Counted from the first letter of the stretch, positions 45,148 to 54,717 are shown. The stretch: 64,000 bases of DNA from Pandoraea aquatica (GCF_902459565.1 NZ_CABPSN010000003.1:558001-622000); one strand, 5' to 3'. Numbers and translations: made by a program. Notes: a model not told the origin generated them from the sequence alone.

Positions 45148-46045
45148 TCTCCGACGGCACCGGGTGGCGCATATAGCTCTCGCTGCGAGCGCGCTCAGGC
45201 AACACCACCTGCGAGCGCTCCACGTCGTGATACGGCACCTGGTTGAGCAAGTGATGAATGCAGTTCAGACGCGCGCGCTTCTTGTCGTCGGCCTGCACCA
45301 CCCACCACGGCGCTTCCGGAATGTGCGTGCGCTCCAACATCACTTCCTTCGCGACCGTGTACTTCTCCCAGCGCGTACGGCTCTCCAAATCCATCGGGCT
45401 CAACTTCCACTGCTTGAGCGGATCCTGAATACGGGCCATAAAGCGCGCTTCCTGCTCTTCGTCCGAAATCGAGAACCAGTATTTGACGATCTGGATGCCG
45501 CTGCGCACCAGCATTTTCTCGAACTCCGGCACCGAGCGGAAAAACTCCTCGTACTCGTTCTCCGTGCAAAAGCCCATCACGTGCTCGACACCGGCGCGGT
45601 TGTACCAGCTACGGTCGAACAGCACGATCTCGCCGGCGGCCGGCAGATGCTGAACATAGCGCTGGAAATACCACTGCGTGCGTTCGCGATCGTTAGGCGC
45701 GGGCAGGGCGGCCACACGGCACACGCGAGGATTCAGACGCTGCGTGATGCGCTTGATCGCGCCGCCCTTGCCGGCGGCGTCGCGGCCTTCGAAGATCACC
45801 ACGAGACGGTGACGACTGCGAATCACCCAATCCTGCAACTTCACCAGCTCGCCCTGTAAGCGGAACAGCTCGCGGAAATAATGCAGACGGTCGTCGCGCG
45901 CCTCGGCGCTCAGATCGTTCAGACCGGGCAGACGCAGATCGTCGATTTCCATCTCGATCTCTTCGTCGTAACTGTCGATCAGGTCATCTTGGAGACGACG
46001 CGCAAGCATTGCGTCGTGGTCGGCGTCGGAATCGAATTTAGTCAT
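45125..46045 (-). CDS. ppk2: Polyphosphate kinase 2 (PPK2 family)
   Basis: The 306-residue protein has the single-domain PPK2 core: Walker A-like FEGRDAAGKGGAIKRI (86-101), the lid-side LPAPNDRERTQWYFQRYVQHLPAAGEIVLFDRSWYNRAGVEHVMGF (Walker B aspartate in DRSWYNR) and QDPLKQWKLSPMDLESRTRWEKYTVAKE. Such enzymes use polyphosphate to phosphorylate nucleoside diphosphates, or the reverse. Length and the acidic N-terminus suggest a class I enzyme, though class cannot be proven by eye. It converges on the sensor kinase with a 23-bp overlap. Confidence 0.94.
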   Translation of the reverse strand: MTKFDSDADHDAMLARRLQDDLIDSYDEEIEMEIDDLRLPGLNDLSAEARDDRLHYFRELFRLQGELVKLQDWVIRSRHRLVVIFEGRDAAGKGGAIKRITQRLNPRVCRVAALPAPNDRERTQWYFQRYVQHLPAAGEIVLFDRSWYNRAGVEHVMGFCTENEYEEFFRSVPEFEKMLVRSGIQIVKYWFSISDEEQEARFMARIQDPLKQWKLSPMDLESRTRWEKYTVAKEVMLERTHIPEAPWWVVQADDKKRARLNCIHHLLNQVPYHDVERSQVVLPERARSESYMRHPVPSEIIVPEIY

Positions 46046-46363
46046 GGCGACGATCTCTTACGGCCAGCAAACACAAAAGGCACCCCGTACTGCCCGGGTG
46101 ACGGCGGACGGACAAAATGTGCGCCCGATGATGCGTTTCAGTATGCGACGATTTTATGACACCAGCATGGCGTTGACGAATGTCGTGCGACGTAGTTCCC
46201 GCGCGCGCCCCACCCGGCGGTGCAGGCGCCGTGTTTCCTGGGATTCGCGAGCATGCCGAAATTGTCACAAAAATGAAATATGACATTGTCATGATGGCAA
46301 GTCCCACCGTGCTGCGGTGCGGTTCACGTCCTTCCCCCACGCCTCGCCAAAGATACCGCGCGC
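46046..46363. promoter_or_regulatory. Divergent promoter region ppk2 / CorA-type transporter with TTGTCA elements
   Basis: No gene is visible. A perfect palindrome ATGACA-T-TGTCAT lies at 46280-46292, and a further TTGTCA lies 25 bp upstream at 46262-46267. The surrounding 40 bases are AT-rich. This fits an operator for one or both flanking genes. No regulator is assigned. Confidence 0.35.
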
Positions 46364-47380
46364 ATGTTCGCCGAATTAGCTCACAACGCATATGGCTGCG
46401 ACCAGGCCGGCCTGATCTACGGCTATCGTTTCACCGATGGCGCGCCGCCGCAACCGGTCGATTCGGCTGAGGCGCTCGCGTGGTTGGCGAAGGGCGAGCG
46501 GGCCGACGGCTTCCTCTGGCTGCATTTCAACTTCGCGCACGCCGCGTGCGAGAAGTGGCTCAAGCAGCAGATGCACCTGCCCGAAGAATTTTACGAAAGC
46601 CTGAGCGAAGGGTCGCGCTCCACGCGCATCGAACATTCCGACGATTGGCTGCTTGCCGTCATCAACGACGTGATTTTCGCGTTCGACATCGCGCAGTCCG
46701 AAATTTCGACGCTGCGTGTCGCGGCCAACGCTCGCCTGCTCGTGACCGGACGCGTAAAACCGCTGCGCTCCATCGACAAGCTGCGTGCGTCCGTCAAACG
46801 TGGCGACGCCTTCCGCTCGCCGCTCGCGCTGCTCGTGCATCTGCTGCGCGATCAGGCGGATGTGCTTGAGCGCATCGTGCGCGAGACGAGCCGTCGCGTG
46901 GACACCGTCGAAGATCGTCTGCTACAGCAGCGCATCGAGAGCAACCGTGCCGACCTCGGGTCATTGCGCCGGGTACTCGTGCGCTTGCAACGTCTGCTTG
47001 CACCGGAACCGGCGGCGCTCTTCCGTCTGCTGAGCCGCCCGCCGATCTGGGGCCATGCCGACGACGTCCAGGAATTCCGTCAGGCGACGGAAGAATTCGC
47101 CGTCGTCCTCAACGACCTGTCGGCGTTGCTGGAGCGTATCAAGTTGCTTCAGGAAGAAATTGCGGCCATGGTCAGCGAGCGCACCGACCGCACCATTTAC
47201 ACGCTGACGGTCGTGACCGTACTCGCATTGCCCATCAACATCGTGGCAGGCTTCTTCGGGATGAACGTCGGCGGCATTCCGCTCGCCGATCACCCGCATG
47301 GTTTCTGGGTGCTCGTGTTGATCGTCGCGACAGGGACTGCGGCCGCTGGCTGGTGGGCGTTCCGGCGGCGGCCGGACTGA
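46364..47380 (+). CDS. CorA-superfamily metal transporter, ZntB-like
   Basis: The 338-residue protein has the soluble CorA/ZntB funnel domain (1-270) and two C-terminal membrane helices, the first ending in the GMN signature (VAGFFGMNVGGIP, near residue 305). Starting with GLIYGYRFTDG and FLWLHFNFAH, it resembles the ZntB branch, whose members move zinc with protons; magnesium or another divalent cation cannot be excluded. The ATG at 46364 has no clear ribosome site. It is divergent from ppk2. Confidence 0.9.
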   Translation: MFAELAHNAYGCDQAGLIYGYRFTDGAPPQPVDSAEALAWLAKGERADGFLWLHFNFAHAACEKWLKQQMHLPEEFYESLSEGSRSTRIEHSDDWLLAVINDVIFAFDIAQSEISTLRVAANARLLVTGRVKPLRSIDKLRASVKRGDAFRSPLALLVHLLRDQADVLERIVRETSRRVDTVEDRLLQQRIESNRADLGSLRRVLVRLQRLLAPEPAALFRLLSRPPIWGHADDVQEFRQATEEFAVVLNDLSALLERIKLLQEEIAAMVSERTDRTIYTLTVVTVLALPINIVAGFFGMNVGGIPLADHPHGFWVLVLIVATGTAAAGWWAFRRRPD

Positions 47381-47439
47381 GGTCCAGACCGCCGCTGCCC
47401 GAGAGATGGGGGACTTCGGGGACTAACTGCGCGGTTGCA

Positions 47440-48762
47440 TCAATGCCAGAACTTCATCAACAGCGTTGCGATCACCACCATCCCGGCACCGCCGATACGC
47501 GTGGAAATCTGCGCGAACGGCATCAGTCCCATGCGATTGGACGACGACAGAATTGCCACGTCGCCCGTGCCGCCCAAACCGCTGTGACAAGCCGTGACGA
47601 TGGCTGACTCGACCGGGAACATCTTCAGCCACATGCCGACGAAGAATCCCGAGACGACCATCGCGATCACCGTCGATGCGCAGATCACGAAATAGGCCGT
47701 CGAGAACGCGCCCACCAGCTTGTCCCACGACACGAACAACGTCCCGAGTCCGACCAGAATCGCGAACGTCAGGTTTGTCGACATGAACTTGTACATCTGA
47801 TACGCGCCCGTCTCCATGCTTTCCGGAATCAGGCGCGAGACCTTCAGCACCGCTGCGGCAACGATCATCAGCACCGGTCCCGGAATGCCGGTCACGGGCG
47901 CGAGCAACGCGCCGAGAATGAACAGCGTGCAGGCGAGCAGCAGACCGTTTCCCATCAGCCGCAGATCCAGTGCGTGTTCCACGTTCTGCCCTTCGAGCAG
48001 CGCACGATCCTCGCCACTGCGAACGAGCATGCCGTTGCCGTTGTAATGCGGACGCTTCTCGCCGAAGCGCTTGAGCAGCCCCGCCGAAAGAATCGCCACC
48101 ACGTTGCCGATGAGCGCGGCGGGGACCATCGTCGCAATCAGATGCCCCTGCGCCTCGCCCGTAATCTCCGAATAGCCGATCGACAACGGCAAAATGCCCT
48201 CGCCGATACCGCCGCCGAGAATCGGCATCACGATAAAGAAGAACGTGTGACGCGGGCTGAAGCCGAACAGCAACCCTGCGAGACATCCGGCGGCAATCGC
48301 GGCGAGCGTGCCGATCAGCAGCGGCACGAACATCTTCAGAAAGCCCTGAATCAGGATCTTCCGATTCATGCCGAGCATGCTGCCCGCGACCAGACAGGCG
48401 ATGTAGAGATATTGCAGGTTGGCCGTCTTCATCGTGACGGTGATGGCCTTGAGGATCGCGTCGTCCATCAGACCATTGCCGAGCAATGCAGCGGGCACGA
48501 ACAGACAAAGGATGGCCGGGCCGCCGATGTGCTTGAAGACCGGAATCGCACCGCCGATCTCGCCGAGCAACATGCCCGCAATCATCAGCACCGCGAAGCC
48601 GCCGATCATGTCGGCGGGCAGACGTCCGGTGACGGCGGCAAGACCCGTGATGACGGCGATGGCGAGAAACATCGGCAGCGGGGCGCCACCGATGGTGAAT
48701 TTCGACAGCAGAGAGGGCGTGGCGAGCGGCGTCGCGCTCGCCTGAGCGGTCTGGCTTTTCAT
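47440..48762 (-). CDS. 2-hydroxycarboxylate transporter (2-HCT/CitS-MleP family)
   Basis: The 440-residue inner-membrane protein shows about eleven hydrophobic segments and the two family hairpin motifs with GG: MPILGGGIGEGILPLSIGYSE near residue 200 and TACHSGLGGTGDVAILSSSNRMGLMPFAQISTRIGG near the C-terminus. Family members carry citrate, malate, lactate or citramalate in symport with Na+ or H+, or in exchange. AGGAG precedes the ATG. It follows leuD-like and leuC-like genes by 80 bp, so the likely cargo is a substrate or product of that hydratase. Confidence 0.92.
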   Translation of the reverse strand: MKSQTAQASATPLATPSLLSKFTIGGAPLPMFLAIAVITGLAAVTGRLPADMIGGFAVLMIAGMLLGEIGGAIPVFKHIGGPAILCLFVPAALLGNGLMDDAILKAITVTMKTANLQYLYIACLVAGSMLGMNRKILIQGFLKMFVPLLIGTLAAIAAGCLAGLLFGFSPRHTFFFIVMPILGGGIGEGILPLSIGYSEITGEAQGHLIATMVPAALIGNVVAILSAGLLKRFGEKRPHYNGNGMLVRSGEDRALLEGQNVEHALDLRLMGNGLLLACTLFILGALLAPVTGIPGPVLMIVAAAVLKVSRLIPESMETGAYQMYKFMSTNLTFAILVGLGTLFVSWDKLVGAFSTAYFVICASTVIAMVVSGFFVGMWLKMFPVESAIVTACHSGLGGTGDVAILSSSNRMGLMPFAQISTRIGGAGMVVIATLLMKFWH

Positions 48763-48842
48763 GGTGTCTCCTGAAAGGATGGAATACCTGTCCGGGTGAG
48801 GGCGCTTGCGGCACTGACTTGCGGCCGTGCGCCTCTTGTCAC

Positions 48843-49481
48843 TCAGGCGGTACGTTGTTGTCTGGGCAGATCGATTTGCATCCAGGGAAAATCGGTGCGG
48901 TGGCGGGCTTCGAAGGCGGCGATGGCATCGCTGTCCTTCAGCGTCATGCCGATCATGTCGAGACCTTCCACAAACATGCGCTTCTGACGCGGTGGCAGAT
49001 CGAATGCGAACGACTCGCCGCTCGCTGTCACCACACACTGGCGCTCGACATCGATGGTCAGTGCGTTTTGCGCGGGGTCGCTCACGGTGTCGGTCAATTT
49101 CGCGATGTCTGCCGGATCGAGCACGATCAGCAGCAGGCGGTTGTTCTGCGCGTTGAAGTAGAAGATCTCGCCGAAGCTCGGCGCGATGACCGCTTCGATC
49201 CCCGACTGCTGCAAACCCCACACCGCGTGCTCGCGGCTCGACCCGCAACCGAAGTTGGCCCCGGCCACGAGAATGCGCGCGTCGCGATAGGCGGGACGGT
49301 TCAGAACGAACGTGTCGTTGGGCGTACCGTCGGCATTCGTGCGCAGGTCGTACAGCACGCCGCGCGCGAGGCCGGACTTGTCGATGCCCAGCAGAAATTG
49401 CTTGGGCATGATCTGGTCCGTATCCAGATTGTTCAGCGGCAGCGGGGCAGCCGTGCCCGCCACGATCGTGTGCTCAGCCAT
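48843..49481 (-). CDS. leuD: LeuD-like aconitase-family hydratase small subunit
   Basis: The 212-residue protein is an aconitase swivel domain of the isopropylmalate isomerase small-subunit family: NNLDTDQIMPKQFL near residues 17-30 and the substrate-loop ANFGCGSSREHAVWGLQQSGIEAVIAPSFGEIF. Its ATG overlaps the leuC-like stop by eight bases. Isopropylmalate isomerisation is the family archetype, but citraconate and maleate hydratases share this fold, and the adjacent 2-hydroxycarboxylate transporter favours a catabolic role here. The symbol is by family only. Confidence 0.85.
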   Translation of the reverse strand: MAEHTIVAGTAAPLPLNNLDTDQIMPKQFLLGIDKSGLARGVLYDLRTNADGTPNDTFVLNRPAYRDARILVAGANFGCGSSREHAVWGLQQSGIEAVIAPSFGEIFYFNAQNNRLLLIVLDPADIAKLTDTVSDPAQNALTIDVERQCVVTASGESFAFDLPPRQKRMFVEGLDMIGMTLKDSDAIAAFEARHRTDFPWMQIDLPRQQRTA

Positions 49482-50895
49482 GAGCGTTCTCCTTGCGAAT
49501 ATCGACGATGCGGCCGGCGATCGCTGCTGCGGCGGCCATGGCGGGGCTCATCAGATGCGTGCGTGCGCCGCGCCCCTGACGTCCCTCGAAATTGCGATTG
49601 GTGGTCGATGCGCATCGCTGACCGGGCTTGAGAATGTCGTCGTTCATTGCGAGGCACATCGAGCAGCCCGGCTGACGCCATTCGAAACCGGCGTCTCTCA
49701 GCACGTCGGCAATGCCTTCACGCTCCGCCTGATCGCGTACACGGCCCGACCCCGGCACGACCATCGCGCGCACACCGTCGGCCACCTTGTGACCCCGTAC
49801 GATCTGCGCAATCGCGCGCAGGTCTTCGATACGTGCGTTGGTGCAGGACCCGATGAAGACATGATCGATGGGCAAACCGTCGAGCGACTGGCCGGCGTCG
49901 AGTCCCATATAGCCCAGCGCCTTCGTGGCGTTGTGTCGCTCGACCTCGTTCGCTTCGTCGTCCGATAGCGAAGGAATCCGCCCGTTGATCGCAATCGCCT
50001 GATCCGGGCTCGTGCCCCACGTCACGAAGGGCGCGACGTCGGTCGCATCGAAACGGTGGGTGACGTCGAACGCGGCATCCTCGTCCGAGCGGAGCGCGAG
50101 CCAGCGGGTCTTGGCGTCTTCCAGCGCGTCGCCGGACAGATCGCGAATGTGATCGCCGACGTATTGCAGCGTGATGGCGTCTGGCGCAATGAGTGCGCCG
50201 CGCGCGCCCGCTTCGACGGTCATGTTGCACAACGTCATGCGGGCTTCGGCCGACAGCGCTTCGATGGCCGCGCCGGTGTACTCCACGACGAAGCCGCGCG
50301 CGCCTTGTGCACCGATACGGGCAATGATGTACAGCACGAGGTCTTTTGACGTCGTGCCGCCCGCCAGCGTGCCGTCGACGTGGATGCGCATGTCGCGTGC
50401 CACGCGGTAAATGAGCGTTTGCGTCGCCAGCACGTGCTCGACTTCGGACGTGCCGATGCCGAAACCCAGCGCGCCGAGTGCCCCGTAAGTGGTCGTGTGG
50501 CTGTCGCCGCAAAGCACCACCATGCCGGGACGGATCAGCCCCAGTTCGGGGGCGACGACGTGTTCGATCCCTTGCTCCGGGTCCGTCACGTCGAACAGAT
50601 GAATGCCGTGCTTCTGGCAATTGCGGGTGAAGTTTGCGGCCTGATGCGCGGCGGCATCGATCACGATGGTGCGCTTGTCGACCGGCACCGGATGCGTGGG
50701 AATGACGTGATCCACGATCCCCATCTGCTTCTCCGGACAGCGCACCGGCAGGCCCTTCTCGGCCAGTCCCGCGAATGCTTGCGGGCTCGTGTACTCGTTC
50801 ATGATGTGCAGGTCGGCATAGAGCGCGACGTGCTGCGCATCGACGTCGAAGGCCGTATGGCTTCGCACGATCTTTTGGTAAAGCGTTTGTCCCAT
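49474..50895 (-). CDS. leuC: LeuC-like aconitase-family hydratase large subunit
   Basis: The 473-residue [4Fe-4S] subunit has GDSHTTTYGALGALGFGIGTSEVEHVLATQTL near residues 130-160, IGSCTNARIEDL (near 350) and the paired cluster cysteines in QPGCSMCLAMN (near 410), with GRQGRGARTHLMSPAMAAAAAI at the end. Compared with biosynthetic LeuC, the early segment reads ALYADLHIMNEYTSPQAF instead of the usual YIDRHLVHEVTSPQAF, and TTTYG replaces the common TSTHG. These differences, and the transporter and DmlR-like regulator alongside, suggest a paralogue acting on another hydroxy-acid. Confidence 0.85.
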   Translation of the reverse strand: MGQTLYQKIVRSHTAFDVDAQHVALYADLHIMNEYTSPQAFAGLAEKGLPVRCPEKQMGIVDHVIPTHPVPVDKRTIVIDAAAHQAANFTRNCQKHGIHLFDVTDPEQGIEHVVAPELGLIRPGMVVLCGDSHTTTYGALGALGFGIGTSEVEHVLATQTLIYRVARDMRIHVDGTLAGGTTSKDLVLYIIARIGAQGARGFVVEYTGAAIEALSAEARMTLCNMTVEAGARGALIAPDAITLQYVGDHIRDLSGDALEDAKTRWLALRSDEDAAFDVTHRFDATDVAPFVTWGTSPDQAIAINGRIPSLSDDEANEVERHNATKALGYMGLDAGQSLDGLPIDHVFIGSCTNARIEDLRAIAQIVRGHKVADGVRAMVVPGSGRVRDQAEREGIADVLRDAGFEWRQPGCSMCLAMNDDILKPGQRCASTTNRNFEGRQGRGARTHLMSPAMAAAAAIAGRIVDIRKENAHG

Positions 50896-50984
50896 GAGGT
50901 ACTCCTTGATGCGGGCGGTCGTCGTTTTGCTATGTCTCGCAACCTTGCGTGCAGTCTAATTCGTTCATAGAATCGCAAAATGCA

Positions 50985-51010
50985 TATTCGCTTAACCTAT
51001 TTTTAAGTTG
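50985..51010. promoter_or_regulatory. Dyad in the leuC / LysR divergent promoter region
   Basis: CTTAA (50991-50995) and TTAAG (51003-51007) form an inverted repeat with a 7-nt spacer just before the LysR start at 51020, in an AT-rich gap of 124 bp. LysR regulators commonly bind such interrupted dyads and repress themselves. Confidence 0.4.
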
Positions 51011-51019
51011 AATTTAATA

Positions 51020-51940
51020 ATGGACGCCATCGCCGATCTGGAATTCTTCGCCCGCCTGGTGACGCTGGGCAGCCTGTCGGCGCTGGCGCGCGACCTTGGC
51101 GTAACGCCCCCGGCGATCAGCGCACGGCTGAGCCAGCTGGAGCGACGGCTGGGCGTCAAGCTGCTGAACCGGACCACCCGGCGTCTTGCGATGACGCACG
51201 AGGGCGAGCTGTATCTCGGCACCGGCTCGAAGATCATCGAGCAGGTGCAGGAGCTGGAACGCATGGTGTCGAGCAGCCGCGATTTGCCGCGTGGTCTGCT
51301 GAAGGTGAATGCGACGTTCGGCTTTGGACGCCGCCACGTCGTGCCCGCATTGTCCGAATTTCGCGAGCAGTATCCCGAGGTCGAAGTGCAGCTCGATCTG
51401 ACGGATCGTCCGATGAATCTGGCCGAGTTCGCGTTCGACGTCGGCATTCGCTTCGGCGAACTGCCCGACCAGCGCGTGGTGGGACGCCGCATCGCGGCGA
51501 ACCGGCGGCTGGTGTGTGCGTCGCCCAAATACCTCGCGCGCCACGGCGTGCCGCAGGTGCCCGACGATCTGCGCAATCACCTATGCATCGTGCTGCGCGA
51601 GAACGATACGGCGTACGGCACGTGGCATTTCACCAAGGGAAAACGGCACGAGTTGGTGAAAGTGCACGGGGCGATGAGCAGCAACGACGGCGAAGCGACG
51701 CTGCGCTGGGCGCTCGACGGGCATGGGGTGCTCGTGAGATCGGAGTGGGACGTGCAATCCGCATTGGCATCGAATGCCCTGACGCAATTGCTGAGCGACT
51801 GGGCATTACCGGCCGCCGATATCTATGCGATCTATCCGGAGCGTCTCAATCTCTCGGCCAAGGTACGCCTCTTTGTCGAGTTTATGGAGCGCTATCTGGC
51901 GCGTGAATTGAATCGGGATGTCAGCGGCGTCGCGCACTGA
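51020..51940 (+). CDS. LysR-family transcriptional regulator, DmlR-like
   Basis: The 306-residue protein has an N-terminal winged helix-turn-helix (residues 5-62; FFARLVTLGSLSALARDLGVTPPAISARLSQLERRLGVKLLNRTTRRL) and a periplasmic-binding-like effector domain typical of the large CrgA/DmlR branch. It is transcribed divergently from the leuC-like operon, so it probably senses that operon's substrate. The ATG at 51020 is preferred to an in-frame TTG four codons upstream because it gives the normal family N-terminus. The effector is unknown. Confidence 0.88.
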   Translation: MDAIADLEFFARLVTLGSLSALARDLGVTPPAISARLSQLERRLGVKLLNRTTRRLAMTHEGELYLGTGSKIIEQVQELERMVSSSRDLPRGLLKVNATFGFGRRHVVPALSEFREQYPEVEVQLDLTDRPMNLAEFAFDVGIRFGELPDQRVVGRRIAANRRLVCASPKYLARHGVPQVPDDLRNHLCIVLRENDTAYGTWHFTKGKRHELVKVHGAMSSNDGEATLRWALDGHGVLVRSEWDVQSALASNALTQLLSDWALPAADIYAIYPERLNLSAKVRLFVEFMERYLARELNRDVSGVAH

Positions 51941-52402
51941 ATTAAAAGTATTCGCGTATATCGATTACGCAAATGGGGTGCGACGTGCTGGTGATTTGCA
52001 TGCAATTCCAAGGTTTAAGTAAAAAATCCAAACGACCGTGTGAATAATTGGCGAGGGCATGCGGGCGGGCCGGCGGCGTGGCTTGCCACCATTGGGTATC
52101 GCGCCTTAGATGTTAATGAACCGGTATCGGAATCCGTCGGCAATAAGCTTTGTATAACGAACAATCCGAAGGCATGATTTCCGGTCTTCCCCTTATAATC
52201 CGCTGAATCGGACGTCGAATATCCGGGCGGTCGCGCGCAATCCTGCGAAGTCATCACGGGGTGCATGGCGTTGCGCGCGTCAATCACCGGTTTAAATGAC
52301 GCGCAATGACACCGGGTTGAACCTTGGTGCTCGCGTTTCGCGCGTCGTCACAACGGCATCCGAAGTTGTCCATCAAGCCGCTTTCAGGCGAGGAGACCGA
52401 CG
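51941..52402. other. Non-coding interval upstream of the GGDEF-EAL gene
   Basis: AT-rich compared with its surroundings in 51940-52200. TATAAT at 52194-52199 is a -10 candidate for the downstream gene, with a poor -35 box and a leader of about 200 nt. A short minus-strand frame (52015-52287) looks like chance. No terminator is obvious after the LysR gene. Confidence 0.45.
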
Positions 52403-54595
52403 ATGAAGTGTCCCGCTGTATTGCCCATGGAAACGGAGAGGCTGGCTGCACTGGCGGAGTACGGCCTGGGCAGTGAACGCCCGCTTCCGAGTCTCGATGC
52501 CGTTGTGCATATTGCCGCGCACATGTTTGGCGTGCCGGTGGCGGCCGTCAACATGGTGGGCAACGATCACGTATTTTTCGCGGCCGCCACGGGGTTTTCC
52601 AGCACCAACACCGATGTCGACATGAGCCGCGACGCGTCTTTCTGCGCGCACGCGATCAATGGCGATGGTGTCATGGTGGTACCCGACGCCGCGGCCGACG
52701 AGCGCTTTCACGACAACCCGCTGGTCACCGGCAACGCGCAGGTGCGGTTCTATGCGGGCGTGCCGCTGATGTCGGTGGACGGTCACGCACTCGGTGCGCT
52801 ATGCGTCATCGACAACAAGCCGAATCACACATTCTCCGAAGTGGATCGCGAGCGTTTGCGCGAGCTGGCGCGCATGGCGTCCGACCGTCTGGAATTGCGT
52901 CGTGTGGAGCTGTTCGTCGAGCGCGAACGGCGCACCTTTGCCGAGCCGGAGCGCTATTCGCCCACGGCGATGATTCGCTTCGACGCGTTCGGCGAGATCC
53001 TCGACTGGAACCATGCAGCAGTGACGATGTTCGGCCACACGATGGCCGATGGTCCGGGGCGCTCGCTGGAGACGTTGCTCGCCGGGCGCAGCCGCTCGGC
53101 GCTGCGCGATCAGATCACGCAGGCGGTGAGCGCCGGCTCGGTCGACGGCATGACCATGCCCTCCGAGGTCTATGGCTTGCGTCGGGACGGTCGTGAGTTT
53201 CCGATGAGTCTCTCGCTGTTCTGCTGGGTCGAGAACGACGTGCAGACATTCAACGCGCATGTGCATGACCTCAGCACGTTGCGCGAGGGCGGTGAAGTGT
53301 TGCGACGGCTCGCGAGTACCGATGTGCTGACGGGCATCGCGAATCGCGCGAGCTTCTATCGCGACGCAGAAGTGGCGTCGGTCTGCCTGCGCGGTGCGGC
53401 CGTCGCGATATTCGATCTCGATGGTTTCAAGGACATCAACGATACGCTGGGCCATGCGGTCGGCGACGGCATTCTGTGCGAAGTGGCGCGACGTTTGACG
53501 CGTCTCGTGCGCACGGTCGATACGGTTGCGCGCATCGGTGCGGACGAGTTTGCGCTGCTGCTGTGGGGCGTGACGGACGCCGTGGAGGCGCGTCGTCGCG
53601 CCGATGCGGCGCTGTTGGCAATTGCGGAACCGATGGTGATCGGCGGGTTCGACGTGCGCGTGAGCGCTTGCTGTGGCATTGCTGTCGTCCCACAGCAGGC
53701 GGAAGAAGCGCTGAGTCTGATCAGCAACGCCGACCTGGCGTTGTCGCGGGCGAAACAGCATGGGGCCGGGCAGACGTTCGTCTTCATCGACGCACTGCGC
53801 ATCGAAGCGGCGGCGCGTCGTGTGTACAACATCGAGTTGCACCGTGCGGTCAACGACGGCGAGTTCGTGCTCTTCTATCAACCGCAGGTCGATTTCACCG
53901 ACGGCTCGCTCACCGGGGCCGAGGCGCTGATTCGCTGGCGGCATCCACAACGCGGGTTGCTGTCGCCCGCTGCGTTTCTGCCGGCGCTCGAACGCGGGCC
54001 GCTGGCAGCGTCGGTGGGCGCGTGGGTGCTTGACGAGGCGTGCGCGCAGGCAGCGTACTGGCGACGCAACGGCGCGCCGGGTTTCCGGATGGGCGTCAAT
54101 CTGTTCGGGCTGCAATTTCGCATCGGCAGTATCTTCGACGAGGTGGTCGCGGTGCTCAACCGGCACGGGCTACCGCCGCAGGCGCTGGAACTGGAAGTGA
54201 CGGAGAGCATCGTGCTGGATGACGACGTCGTGCTCGAAGCGTTGCAGCGTTTGCATGCGTACGGTGTGAGTATTGCCTTCGACGACTTCGGCACAGGCTA
54301 TGCGTCGATCAGCATGCTGCGACGCTATCCGTTGAGTCGCATCAAGATCGACCGGTCGTTCGTGCAGGGGATGATGGAGTCGGAGCGCGATGCGTCTGTG
54401 GTGCGTGCGCTGGTGGACATGACACGCAGCTTCGACTTGCGCACGATTGCCGAGGGTGTGGAGACGGAGCAGCAACGCGACAACCTGCGTCGACTCGGTT
54501 GCGACGAGGGGCAGGGATACCTGTTTGGGGTGCCGATGCCCGCGGTCGAATTCGGAGAGATGTTCGACGTGGGGCGTCAGTTGAATCAGGCCTGA
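52403..54595 (+). CDS. GAF-PAS-GGDEF-EAL cyclic-di-GMP signalling protein
   Basis: The 730-residue cytoplasmic protein has an N-terminal GAF domain (about 20-165; FCAHAI, YAGVPLMSVDGHALGALCVIDN), a PAS domain (about 185-300), a GGDEF domain (305-465) and an EAL domain (480-720). The diguanylate-cyclase signature is degenerate: GADEF at 379-383. The EAL domain keeps EAL (507-509), EVTES, DDFGTGYAS and KIDRSFV, all needed for phosphodiesterase activity. It is therefore probably a c-di-GMP phosphodiesterase with a regulatory GGDEF domain. No transmembrane segment is seen. A GAGGAGA ribosome site precedes the ATG. Confidence 0.93.
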   Translation: MKCPAVLPMETERLAALAEYGLGSERPLPSLDAVVHIAAHMFGVPVAAVNMVGNDHVFFAAATGFSSTNTDVDMSRDASFCAHAINGDGVMVVPDAAADERFHDNPLVTGNAQVRFYAGVPLMSVDGHALGALCVIDNKPNHTFSEVDRERLRELARMASDRLELRRVELFVERERRTFAEPERYSPTAMIRFDAFGEILDWNHAAVTMFGHTMADGPGRSLETLLAGRSRSALRDQITQAVSAGSVDGMTMPSEVYGLRRDGREFPMSLSLFCWVENDVQTFNAHVHDLSTLREGGEVLRRLASTDVLTGIANRASFYRDAEVASVCLRGAAVAIFDLDGFKDINDTLGHAVGDGILCEVARRLTRLVRTVDTVARIGADEFALLLWGVTDAVEARRRADAALLAIAEPMVIGGFDVRVSACCGIAVVPQQAEEALSLISNADLALSRAKQHGAGQTFVFIDALRIEAAARRVYNIELHRAVNDGEFVLFYQPQVDFTDGSLTGAEALIRWRHPQRGLLSPAAFLPALERGPLAASVGAWVLDEACAQAAYWRRNGAPGFRMGVNLFGLQFRIGSIFDEVVAVLNRHGLPPQALELEVTESIVLDDDVVLEALQRLHAYGVSIAFDDFGTGYASISMLRRYPLSRIKIDRSFVQGMMESERDASVVRALVDMTRSFDLRTIAEGVETEQQRDNLRRLGCDEGQGYLFGVPMPAVEFGEMFDVGRQLNQA

Positions 54596-54717
54596 GTGAT
54601 GGGCTGAATGCTGAGCTGAGTGCTGCGTCCGGATGTCGCTTGTAGCGATGCAACGATGCGCTGCTTACCCTGACGGGGGTAGCGGCGCATACATTTCACA
54701 TTGCTTGTGTAACTTCC

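Noticed and set aside
52015-52287. 90-codon minus-strand frame upstream of the GGDEF-EAL gene
   Set aside because: No ribosome site, no motif, and it covers the likely promoter of the downstream gene.
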